A stretch of 64,000 bases of DNA. Origin: Candidatus Gemmiger faecavium. GTDB lineage: Bacteria; Bacillota; Clostridia; Oscillospirales; Ruminococcaceae. Position 1 is the stretch's first letter. Each line of letters begins with the position of its first letter. Shown one piece after another: positions 25,839 through 35,775 of this stretch. The position numbers and the translations under genes were made by a program. The notes below the pieces were generated by a model, which searched no databases, was not told the DNA's origin, and was given only the letters and a program-made list of their open reading frames with translations. The DNA lies in the NCBI GenBank assembly GCA_019114415.1, contig DXFO01000002.1, positions 1 through 64,000 on the forward strand, in the 5' to 3' direction.

Positions 25839-27161
25839 TCAGAACCGTTCCACGCCGTCCGCCGTGACACGGGCATAAACCAGAGGCGGCAGCTTGGGCG
25901 GCTGGGCATCGATGACCAGGCCGCCGCGATACATTTCCTCGGCCGCGGCAAACAGTGCCGGGTCATCCGCATAGAAGGTGCAGATGGCATCCCCCGACCG
26001 GACCATATCGCCCAGTTTTTTGTGCATGACGATGCCCGCAGCAAAGTCGATAGTATCTTCCTTTTGGATGCGGCCCGCGCCCAGCAGCACGCTGGCGTTG
26101 CCGATCTTCTCCACGTCGTTCTTGACGATATAGCCGTTTTCCCGGGCGGTGATCTTGTAGCTGTACGCCGCCTTGCGCAGCTTATCCGGGTCTTTCACCA
26201 TCTCCACATCGCCGCCCTGAGCCGCAAACATCTGGCAGCATTTGACAAAGGCGGTGCCGTCCTGCAGCGTCCGCTCCGCCATGGCGCGGCATTCGGTCAG
26301 TGTGCCCTTTCCTGCCAGTACCAGCATATTGGAGGCAAGCTGCAGGCAGACCTCGGTCAGGTCGGCCGGGCCTTTGCCCTTGAGCACTGCGATGCTCTCG
26401 GCGATTTCCAGGGAGTTGCCGATATTATGCCCCAAAGGCTTATCCATATCGGTGATGAGCGCCGCCACCTTGCGGCCATGGGCGGTGCCGATGGACACCA
26501 TCAGGCGGGCAAGCTCGATGGCATCGTCCAGATTTTTCATGAAGGCACCGTCACCCATGGTAACATCCAGCAGGATGGCATCCGACCCCGCCGCCAGCTT
26601 TTTGCTCATGATGGAGGAAGCGATGAGCGGGATGCAGCCCACCGTGGCGGTCACATCGCGCAGGGCGTAAAGTTTTTTGTCCGCCACCGCGATCTCGCCG
26701 CTCTGGCCGATGACCGAGATACCGATCTCATTGACCTGGCGGAAAAATTCTTCCTGATTCAGAGCGGTGCGGGTACCGGGGACCGACTCCATCTTATCCA
26801 CGGTGCCGCCGGTATGGCCAAGGCCGCGGCCGCTCATCTTGGCGATTTTAACGCCGCAGGCCGCTACCATGGGAGCGATGACCAGCGTTGTCTTGTCGCC
26901 CACGCCACCCGTGGAGTGTTTGTCTACCTTGACGCCCTGAATGGCCGACAGGTCCACCATATCTCCCGAGTGTGCCATCACTTCGGTCAGGATTGCGGTC
27001 TCCTCGTCGGTCATACCCCGCAGATAAATTGCCATAAGCAGGGCGCTCATCTGGTAGTCGGGGATCTCCCCCGCCACGTAACCGTTGACCGCAAATGCGA
27101 TCTCTTCCCGGGACAGCGTGCCGCCGTCCCGTTTTTTGGCAATGACATCATACATTCTCAT
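25839..27161 (-). CDS. pdp: Pyrimidine-nucleoside phosphorylase
   Basis: Phosphorolyses uridine, thymidine and deoxyuridine to base and (deoxy)ribose 1-phosphate. The 440 residues match the thymidine/pyrimidine phosphorylase family. Visible features are the start MRMYDVIAKKRDG, the phosphate-binding signature KHSTGGVGDKTTL (~80-92), KMSGRGLGHTGGT and the C-terminal FYADDPALF region. It lies downstream of the nupOPQ nucleoside transporter, so imported pyrimidine nucleosides are the likely substrate. Confidence 0.95.
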   Translation of the reverse strand: MRMYDVIAKKRDGGTLSREEIAFAVNGYVAGEIPDYQMSALLMAIYLRGMTDEETAILTEVMAHSGDMVDLSAIQGVKVDKHSTGGVGDKTTLVIAPMVAACGVKIAKMSGRGLGHTGGTVDKMESVPGTRTALNQEEFFRQVNEIGISVIGQSGEIAVADKKLYALRDVTATVGCIPLIASSIMSKKLAAGSDAILLDVTMGDGAFMKNLDDAIELARLMVSIGTAHGRKVAALITDMDKPLGHNIGNSLEIAESIAVLKGKGPADLTEVCLQLASNMLVLAGKGTLTECRAMAERTLQDGTAFVKCCQMFAAQGGDVEMVKDPDKLRKAAYSYKITARENGYIVKNDVEKIGNASVLLGAGRIQKEDTIDFAAGIVMHKKLGDMVRSGDAICTFYADDPALFAAAEEMYRGGLVIDAQPPKLPPLVYARVTADGVERF

Positions 27162-27208
27162 GGATGTTTCTCCTTATGTGGATGCGGCGGATTCGCCGCA
27201 AAAGCGAA

Positions 27209-27257
27209 ACGGAGCCGGCTGCCGCGCCGTGAGACAGCCGCCAGGGCTGGGGCTCCG
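27209..27257 (-). terminator. Hairpin between nupQ and pdp, possible attenuator
   Basis: Inverted repeat CGGAGCC (27210-27216) and GGCTCCG (27251-27257) with an inner GGCTG/CAGCC stem. On the - strand it is followed by TTTCGCTTTT, a broken T run. It could lower transcription into pdp, or simply be a spacer. Confidence 0.35.
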
Positions 27258-27314
27258 GCGTATGGTCACCGACTCCGTTCTGTTTATGATAGTTTTACAC
27301 CTGGGATACGCCGA

Positions 27315-28307
27315 TCAGCGGGAACCCTTGTCGTAGGGGATGCCCTCCGCCTTGGGTGCCTTGGACTTCTTGGAAGTGAAGATCAGGACGATCATGGTGA
27401 CGATATAGGGCAGCATCTGGTACAAGTTGGAAATATCCTTGACGCCCTCAAACTTGGGCAGGAATGCCAGCGAACCGCTGTATGCCGCAATGACCTTAAA
27501 CAGGGCGAAGAAAATCGCCGAGCCCAGAATGGGCAAAGGTTTCCAGTTGCCGAAGATCATGACCGCCAGGGCCAGGAAGCCGTAGCCGCCCACATCGGAG
27601 TTGAAGCCGCTGCCGGCCGCTACCGTGTAGGCCAGACCGCCGATGCCGCCCAAAAAGCCGGAAATCAGCACGCCGGCATAGCGCATACGGTAGACGTTGA
27701 TGCCCACCGAGTCCGCCGCCTGGGGATGCTCACCGCAGGCACGCAGGCGCAGGCCGAAACGGGTCTTGTACAGCACCACGTAGGAGACAATGAGCAGCAC
27801 GATGGCGATGGGGGTGGTGAGGTAGAAATACTTGAAGATCAGGGTATTCCAGAAGGTCTGGCCCTCAACGGGGGCAAGGCCGAAGGTCTCGCGGGTGATG
27901 CGGGCCCAGCTGGGGACCTGAATGGTGGTCAGGCCCTGGCCCTGGATGGCCCAGGTCAGAACGACGGCAAAAGCCGGTGCGAACTGGTTGAGGGCTGTGC
28001 CGCCGATGGTCTGGTCCGCCTTGAGGTTGATGGCCGCAAACGCCAGGAACAGCGAGAAGATCATGCCGCAGGCGCCGGCGATCAGGATGGCGCAGAACAT
28101 GGCAAGCTGGGGATGATCCGGGCCGAAACCGCTCTTGTCAAAGGCCTGCAGCGAGAAGCAGGCAAACAGAGCGCCGATGATCATCATGCCTTCCAGGGCG
28201 ATGTTGATGACGCCGGAATGCTCCGAGAACATGCCGCCCAAAGCGACCAGCAGCAGCGGCACTGCAAAAAGGACCGTCAGACTGATGATGTTTGCAAATA
28301 CGATCAT
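27315..28307 (-). CDS. nupQ: Nucleoside ABC transporter permease NupQ-like
   Basis: Second permease subunit of a BmpA/NupOPQ-type nucleoside importer (branched-chain permease superfamily). The 330 residues form about 8-10 hydrophobic helices, with the [19 protein letters not shown] cytoplasmic loop that contacts the ATPase and a Lys-rich C-terminus. Its start overlaps the nupP stop by 4 bp. Confidence 0.9.
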   Translation of the reverse strand: MIVFANIISLTVLFAVPLLLVALGGMFSEHSGVINIALEGMMIIGALFACFSLQAFDKSGFGPDHPQLAMFCAILIAGACGMIFSLFLAFAAINLKADQTIGGTALNQFAPAFAVVLTWAIQGQGLTTIQVPSWARITRETFGLAPVEGQTFWNTLIFKYFYLTTPIAIVLLIVSYVVLYKTRFGLRLRACGEHPQAADSVGINVYRMRYAGVLISGFLGGIGGLAYTVAAGSGFNSDVGGYGFLALAVMIFGNWKPLPILGSAIFFALFKVIAAYSGSLAFLPKFEGVKDISNLYQMLPYIVTMIVLIFTSKKSKAPKAEGIPYDKGSR

Positions 28308-29416
28308 TTCTTTGCCGCCTCCTTCTGCTTACGATTGGCAAACGCCTTGGAAATGACACCGCGCATCAGCAGTGCGAAAGCCGCCAGGTAGATGATGACC
28401 GCAATGACGATGTCGGTGGTTTCGGGGGAATATTCCGGCTGCATGGCGGCGCCGCCCACCTGGATATAGCTGATGAACAGTGCACTGAAAATAACGCCGA
28501 TGGGGTTGGAGTTTGCCAGCAGCGCCACCGGGATACCGTTGAAGCCCATGGCCAGAACGGATTTTTCAATGACGTACTGCACGGTACCGGCCAGGTAGTA
28601 GATACCGCCGCCCAGGCCGGACAGCGCGCCTGCAATGACCATGGAGAGGACAATGTTGCGCTTGGCGTTGATGCCCGCGTACTGGGAAGCATCCCGGTTG
28701 AGGCCGCAGGCTTTGAGCTCGTAGCCGAAGGTCGTCTTTTGCAGCACGACCCAGACCACGATAGCAAACAGGATGGTGATAAGGACGCTGATGTTGATCC
28801 AGCTGGAGTTGCCGAACAGCTTATCCAGACCGCCTTTGGGAATGACAGCGCTGGGGTTTGCAGAGCTGAGCGCGGCGGTACGGTCGGAGTTGGATGCGCC
28901 CCAGGCCGATGCCAGCATGGTGGGCATGTTGGCGATCAAAAGGTTGACCAGGTACATGCCGATCCAGTTGAACATGATGGAGGTAATGACCTCATTGACA
29001 TTGAACAGTGCCTTGAACAGGCCGGGGAAAATACCCCAGATCGCGCCGCCCAGCATGGCAGCCACAAGGCAGACATACCAGGGCATCTGGAACTGAATGG
29101 CACAGACCAGAGCGAAGAAGGTTCCCATGGTGTACTGGCCGGGTGCGCCGATGTTGAACAGGCCCGTCTTGAAGGCAAAGCCGACCGAAAGACCGCACAT
29201 CATGAGGGGCGCGGCCTGGTACAGGACCTTGCCGAACTTGTCCATGCTGGCAATGCCGGTGCCCAGCATGGCAGCCATGCCCTTGGCCGAAGCCTCGGGG
29301 TTGAGGATGACCAGAAGAAGGTATCCCAGCAGCAGGCCGACGACGATGGACAGAAGGCTGGCCAGAACGCCGATCAGCGCCGCATTTTGCGAAAGGGGCT
29401 TTCTGCTTTTTTTCAT
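28304..29416 (-). CDS. nupP: Nucleoside ABC transporter permease NupP-like
   Basis: First permease subunit of the NupOPQ importer. The 370 residues have an N-terminal Lys/Arg-rich tail, about 9-10 hydrophobic helices and the coupling-loop motif [29 protein letters not shown] precedes the ATG, which overlaps the nupO stop by 4 bp, so nupO, nupP and nupQ are translationally coupled. Confidence 0.9.
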   Translation of the reverse strand: MKKSRKPLSQNAALIGVLASLLSIVVGLLLGYLLLVILNPEASAKGMAAMLGTGIASMDKFGKVLYQAAPLMMCGLSVGFAFKTGLFNIGAPGQYTMGTFFALVCAIQFQMPWYVCLVAAMLGGAIWGIFPGLFKALFNVNEVITSIMFNWIGMYLVNLLIANMPTMLASAWGASNSDRTAALSSANPSAVIPKGGLDKLFGNSSWINISVLITILFAIVVWVVLQKTTFGYELKACGLNRDASQYAGINAKRNIVLSMVIAGALSGLGGGIYYLAGTVQYVIEKSVLAMGFNGIPVALLANSNPIGVIFSALFISYIQVGGAAMQPEYSPETTDIVIAVIIYLAAFALLMRGVISKAFANRKQKEAAKK

Positions 29417-30951
29417 GCTTTTGCCTCCCCCTGTTTCTTGCCGCCTGCCATATACAGGCCCAGTTCCTGCACCGTGGTCTTGGCGGGATCAAACTCGCCC
29501 ACGATCTCGCCTTCATACATCACGAGGATGCGGTCGGACAGGTTCATTACCTCGTCCAGTTCCAGGCTGACGAGCAGGACTGCACGGCCGGCGTCGCGCT
29601 CGGCCACGAGCTGTTTGTGGATATATTCGATGGCGCCCACGTCCAGGCCGCGGGTGGGCTGGACCGCTACCAGAAGCTGCGGCTCCTTGTCGATTTCACG
29701 GGCGATGATGGCTTTCTGCTGGTTGCCGCCCGACATGCTGCGGGCAATGGTCTCTGTTCCCTGACCGCTGCGCACGTCATACTGACGGATCAGTTTTTCG
29801 GCATATTCCTGGACTTCACCTTTGCGGATAAAGCCATGGTTCTGGAACTGGGGCTGCCAGTAGCGCTGCAGGACCATATTTTCACCCAGGGTATAATCCA
29901 GGACCAGACCGTGTTTGTGGCGGTCCTCCGGAATATGGCTCATGCCGGCCTTGGAACGCTCCCTAATGGAGGCGTCGGTGATGTCCTGGCCGCACAGACG
30001 GATATGACCGCCGGTGGCCTTTTCCAGACCGGTGATGCCGTAGATCAGCTCACTCTGGCCGTTGCCCTCGATACCGGCAACGCAGAGGATCTCCCCTGCA
30101 TGGACCTGGAAGGACACGCCCTTGACGGCGTTATTTTTATGCGCCTTGCTGGGCACCACCAGGTTTTCCACCTCAAGGATGGGCTCGCCGGGCTGGGCGG
30201 GCTTTTTCTCCACGGCAAAGCTGACGTTGCGGCCGACCATCAGGCGGGAAAGTTCCTCCTTGGTGGTGGTAGCAATGTCGACGGTGCCCATGCAGCGGCC
30301 CTTGCGCAGAACGGTGCAGCGGTCCGCTACCGCCATGATCTCATTGAGCTTGTGGGTGATGAACAGGATGCTCTTGCCCTCGGCCTTGAAGCCGCGCATG
30401 ATCTCCATCAGTTCGTCGATCTCCTGGGGCGTGAGGACCGCAGTGGGCTCGTCGAAAATCAGGATGTCGTTATCCCGGTAGAGCATCTTGAGGATCTCGA
30501 CACGCTGCTGCATGCCCACCGAGATGTTCTCCACCAGGGCATCGGCGTCGACGCGCAGGCCGTACTTTTCAGACAGCGCAACGACCTTTTTGCGTGCCTC
30601 ATCCTTGCGGAGGAAGCCGAAGCGGGTCTCCTCCACGCCAAGGATGATATTGTCCAGGACGGTAAAGCATTCCACCAGCTTGAAGTGCTGGTGCACCATG
30701 CCGATGCCCAGGCGGTTGGCATCGTTGGGGTCTTTGATGCGGACCTCCCGCCCGTCCTTTTTGATCACACCTTTTTCCGGCTGGTACAGGCCGAACAGTA
30801 CGCTCATCAGAGTGGACTTGCCCGCTCCGTTTTCACCCAACAGCGCATGGATCTCGCCACGGCGCAGCTGCAAGGTGATGTCATCATTGGCCTTGATTCC
30901 GGGAAATTCCTTTGTGATGTTCAACATCTCAATGACAAAATCCTCTGCCAA
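29413..30951 (-). CDS. nupO: Nucleoside ABC transporter ATP-binding protein NupO-like
   Basis: Two-domain ATPase of the NupOPQ importer. I place the start at TTG 30951, because AAAGGGGG lies 9 bp upstream and the reading frame before it is non-conserved; an ATG at 30927 has no ribosome site. It has 512 residues. The first domain has Walker [11 protein letters not shown] and signature VGMQQRVEI. The second has a degenerate P-loop ([10 protein letters not shown], no Lys) and signature MSGGNQQKA, as is usual for this family. No bmpA-like binding-protein gene lies next to it. Confidence 0.92.
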   Translation of the reverse strand: MAEDFVIEMLNITKEFPGIKANDDITLQLRRGEIHALLGENGAGKSTLMSVLFGLYQPEKGVIKKDGREVRIKDPNDANRLGIGMVHQHFKLVECFTVLDNIILGVEETRFGFLRKDEARKKVVALSEKYGLRVDADALVENISVGMQQRVEILKMLYRDNDILIFDEPTAVLTPQEIDELMEIMRGFKAEGKSILFITHKLNEIMAVADRCTVLRKGRCMGTVDIATTTKEELSRLMVGRNVSFAVEKKPAQPGEPILEVENLVVPSKAHKNNAVKGVSFQVHAGEILCVAGIEGNGQSELIYGITGLEKATGGHIRLCGQDITDASIRERSKAGMSHIPEDRHKHGLVLDYTLGENMVLQRYWQPQFQNHGFIRKGEVQEYAEKLIRQYDVRSGQGTETIARSMSGGNQQKAIIAREIDKEPQLLVAVQPTRGLDVGAIEYIHKQLVAERDAGRAVLLVSLELDEVMNLSDRILVMYEGEIVGEFDPAKTTVQELGLYMAGGKKQGEAKA

Positions 30952-31146
30952 TGGTGCGTTCCCCCTTTCATTTGTATCCTGTGCATACCGTCCGCCCCGT
31001 GCAGCCGGCACAAAGCCGTCGGACTGCCCCGCCGGGCCGCCCAAAACGCCGCAATTTCCGGCGCGGCGCCGCAATTTTTACGGCAGACAACACGGCACCG
31101 CCGGACTTGACCGGCGATGCGGGCAGGATACCATTTAGTTTTTCTT
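30952..31146 (-). other. Long GC-rich leader of the nup operon
   Basis: About 195 nt between the predicted start of transcription and nupO. On the - strand it can form GC-rich hairpins, for example GCCGGtcaagtCCGGC. I recognise no purine or other known riboswitch core and no peptide with a ribosome site. Confidence 0.4.
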
Positions 31147-31152
31147 GGTCTT

Positions 31153-31181
31153 ATTATATTGAATCCCGGCACTTTTTACAA
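31153..31181 (-). promoter_or_regulatory. Promoter of the nup operon
   Basis: On the - strand TTGTAA (31181-31176), a 17-nt spacer and TATAAT (31158-31153). Confidence 0.8.
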
Positions 31182-31274
31182 GGTTTTTCTCCGGATTTTC
31201 GGATACACTGTCAAAAATTACAGAAAAGTCATACTATTGTTGTATGAAAAATCAATACAAACACCGTGCAATTC

Positions 31275-31303
31275 TTGTCACGGCAGATATGCTGTGCTAT
31301 AAT
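31275..31303 (+). promoter_or_regulatory. Promoter of glyQS
   Basis: TTGTCA (31275-31280), a 17-nt spacer and TATAAT (31298-31303). The leader of about 80 nt is too short for a T-box riboswitch. Confidence 0.85.
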
Positions 31304-31391
31304 TTAGGGAAACCGCGCCGCCCGGTGATCCGGGTCACGATCGCGGAAAAACTTTGTGTGGCAGCCAGCCACGCGGGTAAGGAGTAAAAAG

Positions 31392-32813
31392 ATGAAAAAT
31401 TCCGAAAAGACGCTCGACATGATCGTAAACCTGTGCAAAAACCGCGGGTTCATTTACCCCGGAAGCGAAATTTACGGCGGCCTGGCCAACAGCTGGGACT
31501 ACGGCCCCCTGGGCGTTGAGTTCAAAAACAACGTCAAGAAAGCATGGCTGAAGAAGTTCGTGCAGGAAAGCCCCTACAACGTGGGCCTGGACGCCGCCAT
31601 CCTGATGAACCCCCAGACCTGGGTCACCACCGGACATGTGGCCAGCTTTTCGGACCCGCTGCTGGACTGCCGCGCCTGCAAGAGCCGTCACCGCGCCGAC
31701 AAGCTGATCGCCGACTGCGAGCAGGGCAAGGGTGTGGATGTGGACGCCATGACCTTTGACGAGATGGATGCTTTCATCGCCTCCCATGACGAGGTGGTCT
31801 GCCCCGTTTGCGGCAAGCATGACTTTACCCCCATCCGTAAGTTCAACCTGATGTTCAAGACCGCCATCGGCGTTACCGAGGATTCCTCCTCCACCTGCTA
31901 TCTGCGCCCCGAGACCGCCCAGGGCATCTTCGTCAACTTTGCCAACATCCAGCGCACCACCCGCCGCAAGCTGCCTTTCGGCGTCTGCCAGGTGGGCAAG
32001 GCCTTCCGCAACGAGATCACCCCGGGCAACTTCACCTTCCGTACCCGTGAGTTCGAGCAGATGGAGTGCGAGTTCTTCTGCAAGCCCGGCACCGACCTGG
32101 AGTGGTTCGCTTACTGGAAAGATTACTGCACCAACTGGCTGCTGAGCCTGGGCATCAAGCAGGAAAACCTGCGTCTGCGTGACCACGAGGCCGCTGAGCT
32201 GGCTTTCTACTCCCGCGCCACCACCGACATCGAGTATGCCTTCCCGTTCACCGACTGGGGCGAGCTGTGGGGCATTGCCGACCGTACCAACTACGACCTG
32301 GGCCGCCATCAGGAGGCTTCCGGCAAGAGCCTGGAGTACTTCGATCCCGAGACCAACGAGCACTATATCCCTTACGTCATCGAGCCTTCCCTGGGCTGCG
32401 ACCGTGTGGCGCTGGCCTTCCTGTGCGAAGCCTACGACGAGGAGCACCTGGTGGACTCCAAAGGCAAGGAAGATATCCGCACCGTGCTGCACCTGCATCC
32501 CTTCCTGGCTCCCTTCAAGTGCGCCGTCCTGCCCCTGTCCAAGAAGCTGTCCGACAAAGCCATGGAGATCCGCAACGAGCTGGCCAAGGACTTTATGGTC
32601 GACTTCGACGACGCCGGTTCCATCGGCAAGCGCTACCGCCGTCAGGACGAGATCGGCACCCCGCTGTGCGTGACCGTGGACTTCCAGACCGTTGGCGACG
32701 ACAAGACCCCCGCCGACAACTGCGTCACCGTCCGTGACCGCGACACCATGGAGCAGGTCCGTCTGCCCATCTCCGAGCTGAAGGACTACATCGCCAAGAA
32801 AGTGGCGTTCTGA
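31392..32813 (+). CDS. glyQS: Glycyl-tRNA synthetase, single-chain (GlyQS type)
   Basis: Class II synthetase that charges tRNA-Gly. The single-chain dimer form resembles eukaryotic and Mycoplasma/Bacteroidetes enzymes rather than the alpha2beta2 type. From the ATG at 31392 (GGAG 7 bp upstream) it has 473 residues. Motifs include [17 protein letters not shown], the motif 2 loop FRNEITP...[14 protein letters not shown], and motif 3 with [14 protein letters not shown]. The C-terminal anticodon-binding domain is intact. No glyQ/glyS pair is in the window. Confidence 0.96.
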   Translation: MKNSEKTLDMIVNLCKNRGFIYPGSEIYGGLANSWDYGPLGVEFKNNVKKAWLKKFVQESPYNVGLDAAILMNPQTWVTTGHVASFSDPLLDCRACKSRHRADKLIADCEQGKGVDVDAMTFDEMDAFIASHDEVVCPVCGKHDFTPIRKFNLMFKTAIGVTEDSSSTCYLRPETAQGIFVNFANIQRTTRRKLPFGVCQVGKAFRNEITPGNFTFRTREFEQMECEFFCKPGTDLEWFAYWKDYCTNWLLSLGIKQENLRLRDHEAAELAFYSRATTDIEYAFPFTDWGELWGIADRTNYDLGRHQEASGKSLEYFDPETNEHYIPYVIEPSLGCDRVALAFLCEAYDEEHLVDSKGKEDIRTVLHLHPFLAPFKCAVLPLSKKLSDKAMEIRNELAKDFMVDFDDAGSIGKRYRRQDEIGTPLCVTVDFQTVGDDKTPADNCVTVRDRDTMEQVRLPISELKDYIAKKVAF

Positions 32814-32847
32814 TCTGGCAGTCCGGGATATCTTACAAACTGCAAAA

Positions 32848-32880
32848 GGGACACCGTCCGTGTGGACGGTGTCCCTTTTT
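32848..32880. terminator. Terminator of glyQS, probably bidirectional
   Basis: A perfect 12-bp stem, GGGACACCGTCC (32848-32859) and GGACGGTGTCCC (32864-32875), flanked by AAAA on the left and TTTTT on the right. It lies between convergent glyQS and the Crp/Fnr gene. Confidence 0.92.
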
Positions 32881-32901
32881 GTTTGTGTGTACAGACGGGG
32901 T

Positions 32902-33561
32902 TTACTCGGCGATCTGCTCCCGCAGGCGGTCGGCCGAGGGGATCAGGATGCGGCGGCCCTGCAGCCGGATAAGGCCTTCGCCCCGCAGCTCGGTGATGAT
33001 CCGGTTGACACTGTTGCGGGTGGAGATGCCGCAGAACCCGGCGATATCCTCGTAGGAGACAACAAAGTCGATGAGCGTGCCGCCGGGCACCGCACAGCCG
33101 AACTGCTGCGCCATGTTGAGAAGGAACCCGCACACCACGCCCTTTTTACTGTTCATGGCCAGCAGCTGCTGGCTGCGGATGCTCTCGGACCAGCGGCGGC
33201 GGTAGTATTCCTTGACATACTGCTGGAGCCCCGGGTCACGGTTGAGTTCATTCCACAGCTCCACCCGGGGGACCTTATAAAAGGAAGCGCAGTCGCTCTC
33301 CACACGGATATTGAAGGGCGCACTGGTAAAGGCAGAGACTTCGTCCCGCAGCAGCGAAATGATGGACGGGCCTTTGAGATAGGCAATATTGAACTCCCGC
33401 CCGTTTTTCAGGATAATGCTGGTCTTGACGACGCCGTGGGCCAGCACATAGGTAAAGGGCTGGTCAAGGCCGCAGTAGGCCAGATAGGTATGACGAGGGC
33501 GTTCCTCCGGGGTATAGCCCCACGCCTGGAGCCGTTCCAGCAGATACCCGTCGCGGTCCAT
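32902..33561 (-). CDS. Crp/Fnr-family regulator divergent from larA (LarR-like)
   Basis: A 219-residue regulator. The N-terminal ~150 residues match a cyclic-nucleotide-binding-like sensor fold. The C-terminal winged helix is visible as SYEDIAGFCGISTRNSVNRII. No Fnr-type cysteine cluster is present. I chose the ATG at 33561, which follows GGGGAGAGGAAG. In Lactobacillus plantarum the lar genes are controlled by the Crp/Fnr-type LarR encoded divergently, and the arrangement here is the same, so regulation of larA-larD by lactate is a reasonable inference. Confidence 0.85.
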   Translation of the reverse strand: MDRDGYLLERLQAWGYTPEERPRHTYLAYCGLDQPFTYVLAHGVVKTSIILKNGREFNIAYLKGPSIISLLRDEVSAFTSAPFNIRVESDCASFYKVPRVELWNELNRDPGLQQYVKEYYRRRWSESIRSQQLLAMNSKKGVVCGFLLNMAQQFGCAVPGGTLIDFVVSYEDIAGFCGISTRNSVNRIITELRGEGLIRLQGRRILIPSADRLREQIAE

Positions 33562-33595
33562 CTTCCTCTCCCCTTTTCTCTGCAAAGTGTAACAA

Positions 33596-33625
33596 ATGAT
33601 ACCATCTTTTGAGGTAGTTTGTCCA
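33596..33625 (-). promoter_or_regulatory. Promoter of the Crp/Fnr (LarR-like) gene
   Basis: On the - strand TGGACA (33625-33620), an 18-nt spacer and TATCAT (33601-33596). The half-site AGTGTAAC (33586-33593) lies just downstream of the -10. Confidence 0.6.
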
Positions 33626-33633
33626 GATACCCT

Positions 33634-33673
33634 GTGATACACTTCTAACGCCGTTTGAAAAGGCCGCTACAAT
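33634..33673 (+). promoter_or_regulatory. Activator-type promoter of larA
   Basis: A -10 TACAAT (33668-33673) without a recognisable -35 at 16-18 bp. A small palindrome, GTG-ATA-CAC (33634-33642), is centred about 42 bp before the predicted start (~33680), the usual place for a Crp-type activator. Confidence 0.5.
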
Positions 33674-33699
33674 AAGCAAACAAAGGAAGTGTACGTTCC

Positions 33700-34971
33700 A
33701 TGAAAGAGATCCGCCTGCCCTATGACACCGGCACCCAGACGCTCCACATTGAGGAGAAGAATCTGGCCGGTGTTCTGGTTTCCCGTCAGGCTTCCTATCG
33801 TGCCAACAAGAGTGAGGCCGAACTGGTGGAGGAATCCCTGGATCACCCCATCGGCTCCCCCAAGCTGGAGGAACTGGCCAAGGACAAAAAGAACATTGTC
33901 ATTATCAGTTCCGACCACACCCGCCCGGTGCCTTCGGCCATCATCATGCCCATCCTGCTGCGGCGTCTGCGCAGCGCGGCTCCCGATGCCCGCATCCGCA
34001 TTCTGGTGGCGACAGGCTTCCATCGTGCTTCCACCCGTGAGGAGCTAATCGCCAAATACGGTGAGGACATCGTCAACAACGTGGAAATCGTCATGCACGA
34101 TGCCCGCAAGTCTCCCATGGTCAACGTGGGCACCCTGCCCAGCGGCGGCAACTGCCTGATCAACATGGTCGCGGCCAGTGCCGACCTGCTGCTGGCCGAA
34201 GGTTTCATCGAGGCGCACTTCTTTGCCGGGTTCTCCGGCGGACGCAAGGCGGTTCTGCCCGGCATTGCCAGCTACAAGACCATTCAGGCCAACCACTGCG
34301 GCGAATTCATTGCCTCCCCCGACTGCCGCACCGGCAATCTTGACCTCAACCCCATCCACGCCGACATGGTGTTTGCCGCCCGGGCGGCCCGGCTGGCTTT
34401 CATCGTCAACGTTGTCCTTAACGAGGACAAAAAGATCATCGGCTCCTTTGCGGGCGATGTGGAGAAAGCTCATCTGACCGGCTGCGATTTTGTCAGCGAC
34501 CTTGCCCATGTGGACAAGGTCCCCTGCGACATCGCCGTTTCCACCAACGGCGGGTATCCTCTTGACCAGAACGTCTACCAGGCCGTCAAGGGCATGACCG
34601 CCGCCGAAGCCACCGTCCGCGAGGGCGGTGTCATCATCATGGTGGCGGGCTGCCGGGACGGCCACGGCGGACAGGCCTTCTACGAGAACATCGCCAACGC
34701 TGAATCGCCCGAGGCTTTCCTGCATCAGGCCATGGCAACGCCGCGTCTTGAGACAGTCCCCGAACAGTGGACCAGCCAGATCCTGGCGCGCATTCTGGTC
34801 AAATACCACGTGATCCTGGTGTCCGATCTGCTGGACCCCGATATTGCCGCCCATCTGCACATGGAGCTTGCCCCCACCGTTGACGAGGCCCTTGCCCGGG
34901 CCTATGCCCGGATGGGCAGCGACGCCCGTGTGGCGGTCATTCCCGACGGCCTGTCCGTCATCGTACACTGA
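33700..34971 (+). CDS. larA: Nickel-dependent lactate racemase LarA family protein
   Basis: Interconverts D- and L-lactate (or a related 2-hydroxyacid) using a nickel-pincer nucleotide attached to a lysine. The 423 residues show the signatures SSDHTRPVPS, ATGFHRASTREEL with a catalytic His, EAHFFAGFSGGRKAVLPGI with a metal-binding His and the cofactor-linking Lys, and ANHCGEF with a further His. The cofactor genes larB, larC and larE are not in the window. Some LarA homologues act on other hydroxyacids, so the substrate is inferred from the larD-like and larR-like neighbours. Confidence 0.9.
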   Translation: MKEIRLPYDTGTQTLHIEEKNLAGVLVSRQASYRANKSEAELVEESLDHPIGSPKLEELAKDKKNIVIISSDHTRPVPSAIIMPILLRRLRSAAPDARIRILVATGFHRASTREELIAKYGEDIVNNVEIVMHDARKSPMVNVGTLPSGGNCLINMVAASADLLLAEGFIEAHFFAGFSGGRKAVLPGIASYKTIQANHCGEFIASPDCRTGNLDLNPIHADMVFAARAARLAFIVNVVLNEDKKIIGSFAGDVEKAHLTGCDFVSDLAHVDKVPCDIAVSTNGGYPLDQNVYQAVKGMTAAEATVREGGVIIMVAGCRDGHGGQAFYENIANAESPEAFLHQAMATPRLETVPEQWTSQILARILVKYHVILVSDLLDPDIAAHLHMELAPTVDEALARAYARMGSDARVAVIPDGLSVIVH

Positions 34972-34991
34972 GACAGCAGGAGGAGGAAACC

Positions 34992-35702
34992 ATGCTTCAC
35001 AATGTTTTGGCCGAGTTTCTCGGCACGGGATTGATGATCGTTTTCGGCGTCGGCGTTCACTGCGATGAGGTGCTGAAAAGCAGCAAATACCGCGGTTCCG
35101 GTCATCTGTTTGCCATCACCACCTGGGGCTTTGGCATCTCGATCGTTCTGGTCATTTTCGGCGGTGTCTGCCTGAACCCCGCCATGGCCCTGGCCCAGGC
35201 CATTCTGGGCATGATCCCCTGGAGCTGCTTTATCCCCTATTCTCTGGCGGAGATGGCCGGCGCTTTTGTGGGCGCGGTCATCTGCTACATCATGTATGCC
35301 GACCAGTTCAAGGCCAGCGAAAACGAAGTCGATCCCATTGCGGTTCGCAACATCTTTTCCACCAACCCGCCCATCCGGGATCTGCCCCGCAACTATTTTG
35401 TGGAGGCCTTTGCCACCACCGTCTTTCTCAGTGCTATCCTTGCCATGGCCAAGAACTACGAAGCCTGGCTGCCCATCGGCGTAGGCCTGCTGGTCTGGGC
35501 CGTGGGCATGGGCTTTGGCGGCACCACCGGTTTTGCCATGAACCAGGCCCGGGATCTGGGTCCCCGTCTTGCCTACCAGCTGCTGCCCATCGGCAACAAG
35601 GCGGACAACGACTGGAAATACGGCCTGCTTGTTCCCGGCACGGCCCCCTTTGTAGGCGCGATCTGCGCCGCGCTGTTCTGCCGTTTCTTCCTGGGGCTGT
35701 AA
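34992..35702 (+). CDS. larD: MIP-family aquaporin, LarD-like lactic acid channel
   Basis: A 236-residue major intrinsic protein with six hydrophobic helices. The first pore loop has LNPAMAL (normal NPA). The second reads AMNQARDLGPR, so NPA is replaced by NQA while the selectivity Arg is kept. It lies 20 bp after larA, with AGGAGG before the ATG. In L. plantarum the lar operon encodes such a channel for lactic acid; glycerol or water transport remains possible. Confidence 0.85.
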   Translation: MLHNVLAEFLGTGLMIVFGVGVHCDEVLKSSKYRGSGHLFAITTWGFGISIVLVIFGGVCLNPAMALAQAILGMIPWSCFIPYSLAEMAGAFVGAVICYIMYADQFKASENEVDPIAVRNIFSTNPPIRDLPRNYFVEAFATTVFLSAILAMAKNYEAWLPIGVGLLVWAVGMGFGGTTGFAMNQARDLGPRLAYQLLPIGNKADNDWKYGLLVPGTAPFVGAICAALFCRFFLGL

Positions 35703-35731
35703 CGTTACGCCATTTTCTCCCCTTTTGCACC

Positions 35732-35775
35732 ATGGGGCGCCTCCGCCAGATACGGAGACGCCCCATATTTTGTCT
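35732..35775. terminator. Terminator after larD
   Basis: Inverted repeat ATGGGGCGCCTCCG (35732-35745) and CGGAGACGCCCCAT (35753-35766) with one mismatch, followed by ATTTTGTCTTT. It lies between convergent genes. Confidence 0.85.

Noticed and set aside
30952-31146. Purine riboswitch before the nucleoside transporter operon
   Set aside because: The conserved core and loop sequences of the purine aptamer are not found; only GC-rich hairpins are seen.
31304-31391. T-box or other riboswitch before glyQS
   Set aside because: The leader is only about 80 nt and shows no specifier or antiterminator stem.
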